The notes beneath the pieces are model-generated. The model ran no database searches, was not told where the DNA came from, and saw only the letters and a list, made by a program, of their open reading frames with translations. From NCBI RefSeq assembly GCF_002994745.2, contig NC_037090.1:9669501-9733500 (forward strand): a stretch of 64,000 bases of DNA. Reading direction: 5' to 3'. The position numbers and the translations under genes are program-made. Below, piece after piece: positions 20,800-33,337 of the stretch (positions are counted from its first letter, which is position 1; every line of letters starts with the position of its first letter). This DNA comes from Rosa chinensis. Its lineage: Eukaryota > Streptophyta > Magnoliopsida > Rosales > Rosaceae.

Positions 20800-21705
20800 T
20801 TCTCATTACATATTCGAGAGTTCTTTGAAAACTTCTATTTTCCATATTCTTCATATTTCTACGATATTGGATATTTTCATGACAGCTTGGTTGAAGGGTG
20901 TTCTAGACATTGTCTCGTTTGTGGCCATGATGTTATTCTGGCTAAAGAACTTATGACTGGGGCCTGGCCAACTGCTGCACCACGCACACATGGTTTTGGT
21001 CTTTCGGATCGCTGAATTTACTCACATGAGTCCATCGACATCCCAAGGTCAAAAGTCCCCAGCAAATATATTAATTTGACTACTGTTGATCCATTCCCTT
21101 GTTTGGCTTCTAGTTACTTTCAAATTTGATTCACCAATTTCTCTTTGAAGGGCGAGAATTAACGATTATGCACATTTTCTTGCTCGCATGGTCTTTAGTT
21201 TATTTTTTTAAAGTAATTTATCGAATAATTCGAAATATTAGTTTCTTTGCGTGTCGATTGGTTTGCTCAACTTGTCTTATTTTAGCCTTTCTGAAACAAT
21301 ATCAAATGCTCAAGTATTTTCGTACACGTTAAAAAAGAATAATTTTCCTTATCCATTTTTAATTAAAAACAAAAAAAACAACACAGAATACTTGAAGATA
21401 ATAATTCAATTGTGCTTCGTTTGGATGAATGAGAAAATTTTAAATAAAAGTTTTTATTGGAACTCTAAATTTTGCTAAGTTGTTATATCATTTTACTATT
21501 TTTTTGAATAGATTCTACCCACCTTCCAAATCATTAGTGTTGGATGCATACTTTTCTACTAGATCTAATAAATTATTAGTCTTTGCTCAATGATTATAGC
21601 GTTACATAGTACATTTAATGATTTTTGGTTGCTTCCGAAGCTACTCGTGACACTGAAACACTATGGATATTCCTATTTTCAATCTACACAATGTTAATTA
21701 GAATC
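20800..21705. other. Intergenic, contains a dispersed repeat copy
   Basis: No gene is seen. Positions about 21505-21650 are a direct copy of about 35745-35870 (shared words GCATACTTTTCTACTAGATC and CAATGATTATAG). The repeat's class is unknown. Confidence 0.5.
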
Positions 21706-21718
21706 AACTAACCAACAA

Positions 21719-22737
21719 CGAAACCCTTCTGCCTCTCCTAGGGTTTCGAGTTCACAGTGGCGGCGCCATCCTCCCTGATCCCGACCTGCGTAGCGACGCT
21801 TGACGTCGAGTACCTTCCCCTCACCTTTTCTTCAAGTGTTGAGGTGTTGGCTGGCCGGATTTGGTTAAAGTCCGACGAGTCTAACAGATCGAGGTCAAGG
21901 TTAGATCGAGACTATGGTGTAGCATATCGGCGCTAGGATCACGTGTCAGTGTTCCATCTCTGTTTGGGTTGGTGTGAAGAGATCTGGTCGCTGGGATTAG
22001 ATCGGAGTTGATCATCAGTTGGTGGTGATCGGAAGAGCTAATGATTGGATCATCTTGGTTTCCGGTCTCAGTTTTGGTGGATCATGCCTTGGAAAGGGAG
22101 GCCGCCGGAGATGGTGGCGGTATCACTGACTGCAGTTTTGCAGCGGAGGCGTAAGGGTGCTCCTGTCAGCTTCGTTGCCTGGGTTTAGGCCTTAGGGTCT
22201 AGGCCTGGGCAATGTGGGTTCAATCTCTGGGCCAGTTTGGTTGGTTATGCTTCTATTCAGAATTGGGCCAGGATGGAGGGTGTCTTGACACCCTCATCCA
22301 TTACTTAGTGCTTTATATTGGCCTGGCCCGAGAGTTTGAACTCCTTGGGTGCTGTTGGGCTTTATGGTCTTTAAAGTGTCAGTCGTAATTCAGATCATGG
22401 TTCTACGGAATTGGTAATTATCTCGAGTTAGATTGGAGAGAGCGACTTATGGATGAGGAATGAACTCCTATTTGTTTGCTGGGAAGTAGCTTTCTATTTC
22501 GTACCACAATTGCATGATTGGCGGATGGTTGGCTAGAAGACGATTTTGCCTTAGAAGACACGGAGTTGTTCTTTGTATATGAGTCCGCTTAAAAAGTGGG
22601 CTCCATTTGAATTGTAATGAGTTTTGCAGTACTTAGATAGGAACTTGGTTGTTACCCCGCCATTTTTCTGTCTTTAAGAGTATGTAGACTCTAACATTTT
22701 AGCTGGTCATCTAATGCAATGAACCTTCTATTTCAAA
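21719..22737 (+). mobile_element. Non-LTR retrotransposon-derived insertion, 1 kb, poly(A) end
   Basis: A perfect 13-bp TSD, AACTAACCAACAA, flanks it (21706-21718 and 22738-22750). The right end is a short A tail after CTTCTATTTC. The left part is GC-rich, like a 5' UTR (CGAAACCC, GCGGCGCCATCC). There is no reverse transcriptase ORF. It is probably a deleted LINE derivative moved in trans; class is inferred from the A tail and variable TSD. Confidence 0.8.
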
Positions 22738-23498
22738 AACTAACCAACAAGCAGCAACTCTTAACAACACTATCAAATTTTAAATTTTTACTTAGCAATC
22801 AATTTCAACAAATGCACAAATAGTAGTAGAGTGAAATAAAATTAGATACTATTAGATTAGGGGGCGGATCCATGGCACCATAAATTATACTCAATTTTTT
22901 ACTTCAATTATGAACCATTAGATTAAAATAGTATTATGATGTAGAATGGATGGCGACAATGATCGAAAAGCAGCTTGATCATGAAAAAGGAAAACCTGGT
23001 TTGCTGTAAATTTGGCTTTTGGTGTCAGAATTGTGATTTCTATACCTTTCCAGAAAGGGAACAGCGTCAGGAACAAGCCATGTGGCTTTGCCACGAAATG
23101 TGGGCTTTTTGAGCTTTTGGGATCGTTTCGGGCCTCAGAACTGCAATTTACTATTTTTCCGCATTTTAGGTTTTCTAGTTCGATTTGGATTTGTTTTGTT
23201 TTAACTTGTGGGCTTTAGGGTTTCGTTGTTAGTTGCGTTAGAGTTTCTTTTCTCATATATAAGCAACTTAAACAGCTGCAGAACCTATCTTTTATCATAT
23301 TTTCAATTAAATTGAGAGTTTTCTCATCTATCTCTAGTGGACTCCAAAATTCTTGTTTTAAGTTTATTGCTTGTAAACCTAGAGTTACTTTCCGACTGCG
23401 TCATATTAAGAATGAGATTAACATACACATTTAAATTCTCTTTTCTCTCATGTCTCTCATTAAAGCCATTTAATAATTAACTTTATCCTAAAACAGAG

Positions 23499-23800
23499 AT
23501 CTAAAATAAAAACAAAGAAGGTATTCGTCGATCTTTCGTATAAACTCAAAATGTTGAATTTCTTCTTCAACCTTTCACACCTTTTTCTTTAGCCCACAAA
23601 AAATGAAAAACTATCTTGGTGTACCATTGTTGATTTATCTCACTCAAAGATCTAAAATAAAAACAAAGAAGGTATTTGTCGATCTTTCCTGTAAACTCAA
23701 AATGTTGAAGTTCTTCTTCAAACTTTCTCTCCGTTTTCTTTAGCCCACAAAAAAATGAAAAACTATCTTGGTGTACCATTATTGATTTATCTCACTCAGA
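23499..23800. repeat. Tandem duplication, two units of about 149 bp
   Basis: Two adjacent units both begin GATCTAAAATAAAAACAAAG and end near GATTTATCTCACTCA, with a few substitutions. They lie inside the TIR element at 22860-24284. Confidence 0.9.
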
Positions 23801-24184
23801 TGACTCTACAATCAAAAGTTCATAACCTACGGTCACGCCTACACAAATAAACATGATCGAAGCTTGTGGTGGCTCACTAGATTTCTTTTGGCAAAATGGG
23901 GCTAGGAGAAAAAGGTAGTTGTTAGCAGTCAGTTGGAAGAACAACTGTCGTGATGTTAGGATTGCCTTAGGGAGAACTAAAATTGGTATTGAAATTAGAA
24001 TCATAATTCTATTTGGAACATAAGAATTTGAAACACGATCATGAGATAAGAATTGCTTGATGAGTTGCAGTAGAAGATGAGGAGGAAAGAGCTTCCTCTG
24101 ATCAATCACTCCTCCTTCAATTTTTCTATATAAAAATAATATTAAATGATTTTTAAATTTATCCAGAAAGAAAAGAAAAATCAA
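23792..24184 (-). CDS. Unrecognised 130-residue ORF inside a TIR element
   Basis: The ORF begins MIFLFFLDKFKNHL and includes EGGVIDQRKLFPPHLLLQLI. I do not recognise a family. Since it ends in the duplicated segment of a transposon lacking its own transposase, it may be a captured host fragment or chance. Confidence 0.2.
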   Translation of the reverse strand: MIFLFFLDKFKNHLILFLYRKIEGGVIDQRKLFPPHLLLQLIKQFLSHDRVSNSYVPNRIMILISIPILVLPKAILTSRQLFFQLTANNYLFLLAPFCQKKSSEPPQASIMFICVGVTVGYELLIVESSE

Positions 24185-24284
24185 ATATATAATTTAATCT
24201 TATTCGTTGGTATTCTTTTAATCGAATGGTTCATACTTGAAGTAAAAAATTGAGTATAATTTATGGTGCTATGAATTCGCCCCC

Positions 24285-24816
24285 ATAAGATAATAAAGGG
24301 CAAAAACGTGGAAATATGAGTAGAGTATAGAATTCAATATTTGGATGATAGCTTTTGTGGTGCTAATTATTGGTTTTGCCAATTGGGGGAGTATTCAGAG
24401 CAATGCCGTGCACTTGCACAAACACAAATAAATGGTTAGATTGCATTAAATACACTTTTTGTTTATTAAAAATAAAGTTGATAATAAATATCAAGGGTTG
24501 GGTCACTTGCACCGTTGGTGCATAGAATAATTTCCATTGCCAATTTAGCTCTGCTCATTTGGAAATGACATTGGAAACTCAGAAATAGTGTTTTTATTGA
24601 AAATTTGTGAGCAGCAGCCATTGGTTTGTAACATTTTTCGAGCATGTATTTTAAGAGTAGTGTCAAGTTGTCAGTATGAGAGACTGTGAAAGTTAAGTGA
24701 ATCTGATGGTGGAAATTAAATGCAAGATTTTAAGTAAATCTTATTTTAATATTTTTATTTAATACATGTGGACTATTCCCTCAAAACCTGTTCCTCAATC
24801 ACATGAAAACTAATGG
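24285..24816. other. Intergenic between two DNA elements
   Basis: AT-rich DNA without recognised genes or repeats. It ends at the TSD TATATTTAG of the outer MULE. Confidence 0.5.
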
Positions 24817-25080
24817 TATATTTAGGGAAAAAATTCAGATTATTCTCTTGAACTTTGAGGTTAAAATCAGTTTGATCCCTCTTTATGAGAATTATTTTCG
24901 TTGATCCCTGCACTTCTAATTTCCATCACCCGGGTTCAAATTTCAAAAATTTGCTCAAATCATGACGTCACAAGTTGACCTGGCACCAACATGAGGTCAC
25001 ACTTTTCAAATTTAAACCCCCAAGAAGGGCAAAATGGACATTTCAAATTTAATATAATTTCTATTTTTTTATTTTTCTCT

Positions 25081-25123
<43 letters not shown>

Positions 25124-25124
<1 letters not shown>

Positions 25125-28100
25125 ACAGTACCCAAACCAAATTTCACTCTGAAACTCGAAAAATGCCCTACGGGGTCCACCTTAGAAGAATTTATACTAA
25201 AAATTTAGCAGAATTTCCTCTAAAAGTGAACTACCCAAAAAAAAAAAAAAACTGGACCAAGAACTTAAATCACCATCCCATCAACATCTTTACATTCCAA
25301 GTGCACCACTTACAAACGTACTTAACAGTTGGTAATCAAAGCGATTCTAAGAAATTAAGCTAATTTATTATATAAGTAGGTTAAATAATAACCTACGGTC
25401 AAAACGGAAGCGGTGGATCATAAGCCTCGAATTCCTAAACGCACGATCTCGGCAATATGAAATCTGGGGAGTTGAAAAACGGAAAGGCCTAGAGAAAAGC
25501 ATTTAGAAAACTGTTAGAATGACTGGACGAAAAATAACTGTTTCAAAGGAAATAAAAGAAGATTTAATACTTTCCCAATTTTTATTTATCTTAAAAATCA
25601 AGCATGCAGTAAGTTCTCATGAAATACTCTTAATCCTTCTCTTTACTGAAATCTAAAACTGAAATCAAATCCTCTGTAAATCTTCTCAAAATCCTTTCAA
25701 AACCTCTCAAAAGAAATATATCAAAATCCCTTAAAAATCTCATCTCAAAACTCTTGAAATCTCAATAAATACTCTTATAGGAAATTAGGCGATGATTAGA
25801 GGGAACTCCCGACTAGTCATCTTATGCCACCTGGAGGGGATTGCCAACCAAGGACGCATCGGAGGGTACCGCCGACCGAACGAGGAGGTGATGGTTAGAG
25901 AGTATTGCTGACTAACTATAAATAGTTAGAGGGTACTGCTGACTAGCTATCTCATGCCATCTGGAGGGTACTGACGACCAGATGACGCACCGGAGGGTAC
26001 GGCCGACTGGAATAATATTCTGGAGGGTACTGCCGACCAGATATGGTATGCATGCGCTAACATAATTACCTCCTCAATAAACTGAACTCAATCTCATTAA
26101 ATCATAATATATAAATCTCAACTTACTGAAAGAAATCCACGAAAACTCAATAATTCTCATAACTCGAAATTCAATAAATGCCTTCGGAAAGGAAACTCAA
26201 TAATAACTCTATAAGTCATCAGTAAATCACCGAAGCGTAAATCACGAAATCTCGATAATGCAACCGTACTCAAATACTCAAAAATCATTAATTCCCACAA
26301 TATTTCATTAATCAACCACCTTCCGAAATCCATTTCTAAATAACTCAATAACTGATAATTTAAATAGCTCGATAATTAATAAAAGTTCTTGGAAAAGGAA
26401 ATTTAATACTAATCTCGTAAATTATAAATAAATCTCATAAATCAAAGCTCATAAATAAATAAATTTTCTAAAGTACTGCATGCAAAATATGTTTTAAAAT
26501 CAAATGTCCACTCACAGATTTGTGCTATGAAGGCTATCCGACAATTTCTTCCTTGAACTCGCTCTACACGTCATCCTCGAAACATCTAGATTCTTCTAGC
26601 CATCGATTCGCCGTTCTATGACAAAATTGGAGCTACCCACTGGTTGGGTTCGAACCACAAAGAAGAGAGTTTCAAGAAATGGGTGGTGGCGCGGCCTGAG
26701 GTGGTCGGAAAACAGAGATTTGTCTGGAAAGTCGAAAGCAACGTCGCTGGAAAACTTGCTTGTTGCGCCTTCTACCGCCACAATGGTTGTACGCTACCGC
26801 CGCAGGGAGGAAGATGAAGTTGAGGCAGTCTAGATGGGACCGGTTTCACAGCCGGAGGTGGCCGGAATCGACGCCGGCGAGACCGAGAAGTTCGACAGCG
26901 ATTTCTCTCTCTCTCTGGGCTCTTTTTCTCTCTCTTTGATTTCCGAAGATGGAAATCACCGAAAATACTAAGTTTCCCCTTCGATAAACACCCTAATATA
27001 CTATAATGACTTCCCAAAATTATAAAATTGTCACTACATTTAAACTCTTATAACTTCTGCGTTACAACTCTGATTTTAACATGTCACGTGTCCACGAACT
27101 CGGTTTATCATGCTTTACAAATTTCTAGAAGGAAGTTTTCTTAAAAATTGAGCCAAACAAAAAGTCAACTCTTGAGACCCCTAAAAGTTTGATAAGAAGA
27201 TAAAAAGTAAAGATAACTATTGCTTACTGTTCGAATGACTAGTAAACAGGTAAATTTAGGTAAGGGTGTGATACTCTCTCTCTCTCTCTCTCTCAACCCC
27301 CCCCCCCTATCATGCTTTACAAATTTCTAGAAGGAAGTTTTCTTAAAAACTGAGCCAAACAAAAAGTCAACTCTTGAGACCCCTAAAAAGTTCGATAAGA
27401 AGATAAAAAGTAAAGATAACTATTGCTTACCATCTGAATGATTAGTAAACAGGTAAATTTAGGTATGGGGTGTGATAACTCTGATTTTAACATGTCACGT
27501 GTCCACGAACTCGGTTTATCATGCTTTACAAATTTCTAGAAGGAAGTTTTCTTAAAAACTGAGCCAAACAAAAAGTCAACTCTTGAGACCCCTAAAAGTT
27601 TGATAAGAAGATAAAAAGTAAAGATAACTATTGCTTACTGTTCGAATGACTAGTAAATAGGTAAATTTAGGTAAGGGTGTGATACTCTCTCTCTCTCTCA
27701 CACTCACCCCCTATCATGCTTTACAAATTTCTAGAAGGAAGTTTTCTTAAAAACTGAGCCAAACAAAAAGTCAACTCTTGAGACCCCTAAAAGTTTGATA
27801 AGAAGATAAAAAGTAAAGATAACTATTGCTTACTGTTCGAATGACTAGTAAACAGGTAAATTTAGGTAAGGGTGTGATACTCTCTCTCTCTCTCTCTCTC
27901 AACCCCCCCTATCATGCTTTACAAATTTCTAGAAGGAAGTTTTCTTAAAAACTGAGCCAAACAAAAAGTCAACTCTTGAGACCCCTAAAAAGTTCGATAA
28001 GAAGATAAAAAGTAAAGATAACTATTGCTTACCATCTGAATGATTAGTAAACAGGTAAATTTAGGTATGGGGTGTGATAACTCTGATTTTAACATGTCAC

Positions 28101-28484
28101 GTGTCCACGAACTCGGTTTATCATGCTTTACAAATTTCTAGAAGGAAGTTTTCTTAAAAACTGAGCCAAACAAAAAGTCAACTCTTGAAACCCCTAAAAG
28201 TTTGATAAGAAGATAAAAAGTAAAGATAACTATTGCTTACTGTTCGAATGACTAGTAAACAGGTAAATTTAGGTAAGGGTGTGATACTCTCTCTCTCTCT
28301 CACACTCACCCCCTATCATGCTTTACAAATTTCTAGAAGGAAGTTTTCTTAAAAACTGAGCCAAACAAAAAGTCAACTCTTGAGACCCCTAAAAAGTTCG
28401 ATAAGAAGATAAAAAGTAAAGATAACTATTGCTTACCGTCTGAATGATTAGTAAACAGATAAATTTAGGTACGGGGTGTGATAC
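25124..28484 (-). mobile_element. LTR-like insertion with amplified end, in the left arm of the outer MULE
   Basis: The stretch sits between CT-repeat tracts in the MULE arm and interrupts its TIR. On the minus strand its start region (AAAACTTCCTTCTAGAAATT, GACTTTTTGTTTGGC) has the same layout as the solo LTR at 30201-32913 (GAAAACTTCCTTCACGAAAG, GACTTTTTATACGTTGGG), so a related gypsy LTR is inferred. The ends are not clean TG/CA, so boundaries are approximate. There are no pol domains. Positions about 25800-26040 hold imperfect copies of CTGGAGGGTACTGCCGACC. Confidence 0.55.
27057..28484. repeat. Satellite-like array, seven copies of about 200 bp, 602-bp higher-order period
   Basis: The word TATCATGCTTTACAAATTTC starts at 27106, 27308, 27517, 27712, 27910, 28119 and 28314, giving spacings of 202, 209, 195, 198, 209 and 195. 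Copies three apart are exactly 602 bp apart and nearly identical, so a three-unit block has been duplicated. Unit borders are either (CT)n plus a C run or ACTCTGATTTTAACATG. The unit is the end of the LTR-like insertion together with adjoining CT/C-rich MULE sequence. Confidence 0.95.
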
Positions 28485-29041
28485 TCTCCCCCCCCCCCCC
28501 AAGTGTCTAGTTCGACCCGCAGTGACTCACAAACCCACCTACAAACTTATGCTCCAGCATCAAAATTTGAGGAGCCCATCCCCTTATCACAACCCCTCTT
28601 TGACTCTCCCTCATTCTCTTCTCAAAACCTACAAGCCAATTTTCCTCATCTTCATGATCCTCATTCTCAAATGTAAACACTTTCCTAATGACCTAGACAA
28701 AAGCATGCTTAGAATTCTCAAGTCCATAAGCGATTTCGATCAGTTGTTTATAAGACAATCTAGCCAAGCTTCCAAAACATGGCAACTAATTTAAGTCCTA
28801 TTACCAGCAAGGTTCTAAAAATCGGCCTAGGTGCTCGCCTAGGCGCTAGGCGCCTCCACCCCGTTCCTATTTTGGCCTAGTAGGTTGAGCTAGGCGTAGG
28901 TCAGAAAGTCGGCCATCTAGGCGGTGCTGGACGGTCGGGCATTTCTGTCCTTTTATTTTTATTTTTATTAACTCTTAAAACTCAAATCCAATTACCCAAA
29001 TCGAAGATAAGGTTCCTCTCTTCAAAATCAAAACAACGAGG

Positions 29042-29088
<47 letters not shown>

Positions 29089-29848
29089 TTCTCCGGCACC
29101 GCAGCACGGGCCTTCTATTCTCAGTTTCTCTCCGCCTCTCCAAGTCGCCAGTGGCACCGTGGCATTACTGATTTGCTGCCTTGCTGGTAAGTCTAATTTC
29201 TAGGTTTTAGAACATTTTAATCGAATTTCTACCTTGCTGATTCTCACAATCTCACGAACTCTTTCTGAGTTTTCACTCTTAGTTTGCTCTCTTCGATTCC
29301 TCCTCAAGCTGTCAAGTAGCAAAGCAGTATTCTTAGTTCAATTTCTAGGTTCTATAAGTGATTCTTCAAGCTCAGTGAGTCTCTGAATCTCTTGTTAAGT
29401 TGCTGGGCATTGACCTCATTGTATGAAATTAGAAGGATTAATTTCAGTTTACCCCCTGAGGTTTGGGGGTGTCACACCCCCTCTACTCTCAATTTTGAAT
29501 TTTTACCCCCTAAGCTTTCCAATTTCAGTCAGCCCTGTCCAATTTCTCAGATTCCATCCAAATTGGACGTTAACTCTGACTATCGAACCCACTTCAAGGG
29601 TTAAAATAGTCATTTCAAGACAGAAAAATATTTGAAGAAAAAAAAAAACCTCATTTCTTCTTCTTCCTGATATCCTCTTCTTATTCTCGCTCACATCTCC
29701 AATGGGCTGCCCCAAAGACCCACCTCCAATTCCTGAAGACTCAATAACAGAATGAATACTGTTTATTACCAGATGATGACCACCATTACTCTATCAATTC
29801 CTGAAGACTCAATAGCAGAATGAATGGGCTTTTTGCTATGAATCACGA

Positions 29849-31590
29849 TTACTGGTAATCCACTTTAGAGTTAGGAATCAGCAAAACCCGGTTCAGCAAT
29901 GCTGCGAAGAACATGTGCTTCTCTAAGCAGATCAAATGGTTGGACATTTGGCCCGAAACGCAAATCGTCAGCAAGTACTTATTGGAATTAGGCTTCCACT
30001 CAATTGTTCTTCTCTCTGAAAACCGCTGGTCCACTACTCCACACCTATAGCTAAGGCTCGGATCCCGGAAATCTCCAGATTCTGATGATGAGTTCCCGGA
30101 GCTATTTGAAGCTAACAACACCAGCAAAATCTCTTTATTCAACGAGATCTGCCTCAAAATCGAGGATTTGAAATCCTGGATTTCAGAATTGGAGTGATTT
30201 TGTGATGACCTGGATTTCTGTTATTCAATTTTAGTAATTAATAATGGACCAGTTGTACGAATAATTGTTATTGTGCTTTATTCGTAGGTTGTATGTGAAG
30301 TGTAATGGTTTTCGTACGTATAATTATTCGAATTTCACAGTTTAGGGGGTCATGTGATGTTTGACTTTTTATACGTTGGGATTCTAGGAAAACTTCCTTC
30401 ACGAAAGTTGTAGAGCACGTCGATACGAGTTTTTGGACATATGGTTCATGTCAATCGGAGTTTGTATGAGAAAGTTATGGCCATGGGAAGAAGTTTCCAT
30501 TTTGGTATAAATAGAGAAAAATCAGAAAATTCATTCAAAATTTCATATTTCCATTTCCGAAAATATCTTTTCTCTCTCGGTCGACACCTTCAGTGTCTGA
30601 GTTTTACGTCTGACCAGACCCGAACCAACTTTTCCGGTAATCTCTGGCCGTGAAACTTGGTCAGCTGGTTCGTCTCTTACGTCTGGTCGTCTCTGTGGCA
30701 TCCTCTAGCGGCGATATCCACCGTGTACTGCCCAGTTGGTGTTTTCGGACCCGACTGGAAAACGCAGCTCCGGCAACTTCGTGGCTTCATGCTTCCTTGG
30801 TTGAGTTCAGAGAAGGCTCTATGATTGATCTATGGTGGTTGTTTGGATCGATTTACGTAGAAATCGGTTCAAATCGGATTGAGCAATAGTCCAAAGCTTG
30901 TGAGGTAGTTTTCGACCCTTTATGCTTGTTTTTTGACTTCGAACTAGTTATGAAAATTCACAAGCATGCTTCGATGAACAGCTTTGATGTTGGGAGTTTT
31001 GTGAAATATTGAGTTTTGGCCGGAGGCGGTGCACCACCGCCTGTGGCGGCGTTCTGGTAGCTTTCCGGCCATGTAGGTACTGTTTTTGGTATTATATATG
31101 TTCTACTCGTTGATACGAGCGTTTTGATATATAATATGCAAATTTTGGAGTTCGTATAGATTTGTTATGATTTTTACGGTTTCATACCGGTAGATTTATT
31201 CGATCCGTGAGGATTCGAGCTTCCGATCGTCTTGTGGTTGGACATATCGATCATGAAAGTATGCTGGAGACTTTGGGAGGTCTCGAATGTGGTTTTGCCT
31301 AGATTGGCACCACTTTGGGGATTTTAGTTCAAAACAGGGGTTTCGAACTTAAATCAAACGTGAATCGTTACTAAGTTGGAACCGTATGTGATTAGGTACT
31401 TGACGAAGTAGTTTGGATAGTTATTTTGTGGATTGACGGCTTTGTGCTATATTGAAGACGCAGCGGGAGTTTCAAGGTGAGTAATCTCACAAGGTTCATT
31501 ATGAACAGAATTACCATTATTGTTTTGGCGTTAATTATTTAACTGCAAACTATAGTTGGTATTAGTAGGCATTCCTGAGCGAATGACTAC

Positions 31591-31630
<40 letters not shown>

Positions 31631-33337
31631 TTGTGGATGATTGTGATGAATAATATGCATGATGGTGTTCATATTATTGTTGAATGTGACTTTTCAGGAA
31701 ACAATATTGTGGAAAAAGATGTTTTCTATTGTTTGAAAAGTATTGAGCTTGATGTTATATTTTTGAGTCAAGCGTGACTCATTTTAGATGTATTGGTCTT
31801 TGTACCAAGGGTCACATATGGTGAGCAGGGATTGGGAAAGCCGAAACTAGATGTTTGTAACGTTTTTAGGTCAGGTGCGACTTACTTAACGTTTGACTTT
31901 AAGACCAGACAAAGTCTAAAAAGATTATATGTCACAGATGGTGACAGGTCACAGATGGTGACAGGTCACAGATGGTGACAGGTCACAGATGGTGACCTTG
32001 ATGTTTGATTTTACGATCAGATGGGGTCTGAAGATCATATGTCACAGATGGTGACAGGTCGTAGATGGTGACCTTAATGTTGATTCTAAGACCAGACGGG
32101 GTCTGAAAATTACATGTCACAGATGGTGACAAGTCGCAGATGGTAACCAAGGCAGGAATATGGTAATCACGTTCGTGGCCGGACAAGTGGTTACGATATC
32201 AGTAGAGCTATATGATGTCTGACATTATAGCTTATGGGGGTAACGGTCGAGGTTGCTGGAGACTCATAAGTATATAGTTAAAGGAGAGTTCCGAGAGTTT
32301 TCTTCTTTTATTGTCTAGATGAGACTTGAATTGCTTCTTGATGGTTAAGTTAGCAAATAGAACATTGTCACAGCGGTGACTTATATTGTCCTTTCGGTGG
32401 AAAGGATATGTAATGCTAGAAGGAATCATGGTTGCATGGTTTCCTTAAGCTAATTTGTGTGAGTTGTTGATTGATGTTCATGAGTTACTCATACGAGCTT
32501 TCATAAGCTTACCGGGTTTTGTTGTGGGGAAACCCGGTGCACCATTCTATGGTGTAGGGGTTAATCATGCAGGTCAGGGAAATCGTGGCTGAGCTGAGGT
32601 AGCTTGTTGGCAGCAGAACGGGTAGGAAACAGATTGTGTTGGCTTTGCTATTGTTATGATTTCCACTATGTAGTAAGCTCTGAGGAGCATATACGTTTTA
32701 TTTTGTGATGACAATTTAATTCGTAAGTTGTGTAATATGTGACTCTGTGGAGCGGGTCAATATTTGGAATTGTGGGTTCAGGGCATCAATATGTACTTGC
32801 TGTAAAGGGAAAATGTCTCCATGTATTTTGTATTGATGGCTGAACGATCGCGCATGTATAATTATGGGATTATATATCCATTTTTATTTGTATTAAAAAT
32901 CAGGGGCGTGACAGATTCAAAGTGGAATTGGGATGCGTTTGGTTCCTGAGGCAGAAGAGACTGAGCTGCTACTGGTGGAGCAACAAGAGAACTTGTAATT
33001 CGGACTTGCGTAGCTTATCAGAGAGCGAATCAGAGAGAGGGACGGAAAGGTGGGAGAAGAAGAGTCTCTTGATGTCAATGGTGAAGAAGAGGATGAGGAC
33101 GAAGAGAGGGATGAAGATGAGGAACCGCTTGTTGAACAAGTTGCTGAGCTTGAGGGAGGCGAAACGACGTCGTATTTCACGATGGTGGCGGTGGTGGTCG
33201 ACGTTGCCGTCGTCGATGTGGAAAGTGGTGGCGGATCGAGGACTGGGGAGTTGCTGCTGCTTGCGCTCGTTCTGTTCGATTAGGTTTTGGCGATCATCGT
33301 CGTTGTTGGAAGAGGAATAGGAGTCTGGCCAGTCCAT
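29849..33337 (-). pseudogene. Captured first exon of a plant O-fucosyltransferase-like gene, split by a solo LTR
   Basis: The upstream part (33337 down to 32914) encodes MDWPDSYSSSNNDDDRQNL, a basic His/Arg-rich cytosolic stretch and a membrane anchor near FLIFIPLFVLILFF, the type II layout of Golgi glycosyltransferases. The downstream part (30200 down to 29849) encodes KYLLTICVSGQMSNHLICLE and AALLNRVLLIPNSKVDYQ, the start of the GDP-fucose protein O-fucosyltransferase domain. The two halves are in the same frame across the solo LTR once one target-site copy is removed. A TAG follows SELQVLLLLHQ, and only the N-terminal portion of the enzyme is present. It is therefore a non-functional transduplicate; the parent gene should lie elsewhere in the genome. 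Confidence 0.8.
30201..32913. mobile_element. Solo LTR (gypsy type), 2.7 kb, inside the captured exon
   Basis: It starts TGTGATGACCTGG and ends GGGGCGTGACA, with 5-bp flanks GATTT and GATTC (one mismatch). The host reading frame is continuous when it is removed, which supports the borders. A TATA-like GGTATAAATAG lies near 30504. A (TA)n tract is at about 31590-31628 and imperfect repeats of GTCACAGATGGTGACAG at 31929-32150. There are no coding domains, as expected of one LTR left by LTR-LTR recombination. Confidence 0.8.

Larger units (their letters stand above)
22860..24284. mobile_element. DNA transposon with 75-bp terminal inverted repeats, non-autonomous
   Basis: The left end GGGGGCGGATCCATGGCACC and the right-end complement GGGGGCGAATTCATAGCACC begin TIRs that stay nearly identical through ATAAATTATACTC, TTTTTTACTTCAA and GAACCATT. 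Flanks ATTAGATTA and ATAAGATAA agree at 7 of 9 positions, compatible with a decayed 9-bp MULE TSD. The interior has no transposase. An internal minus-strand ORF of 130 residues (23792-24184) is of unknown origin. Confidence 0.75.

Noticed and set aside
32922..33320. Plus-strand ORFs of 77-132 codons
   Set aside because: They are antisense to the captured O-fucosyltransferase exon, whose minus-strand reading has a recognisable product.
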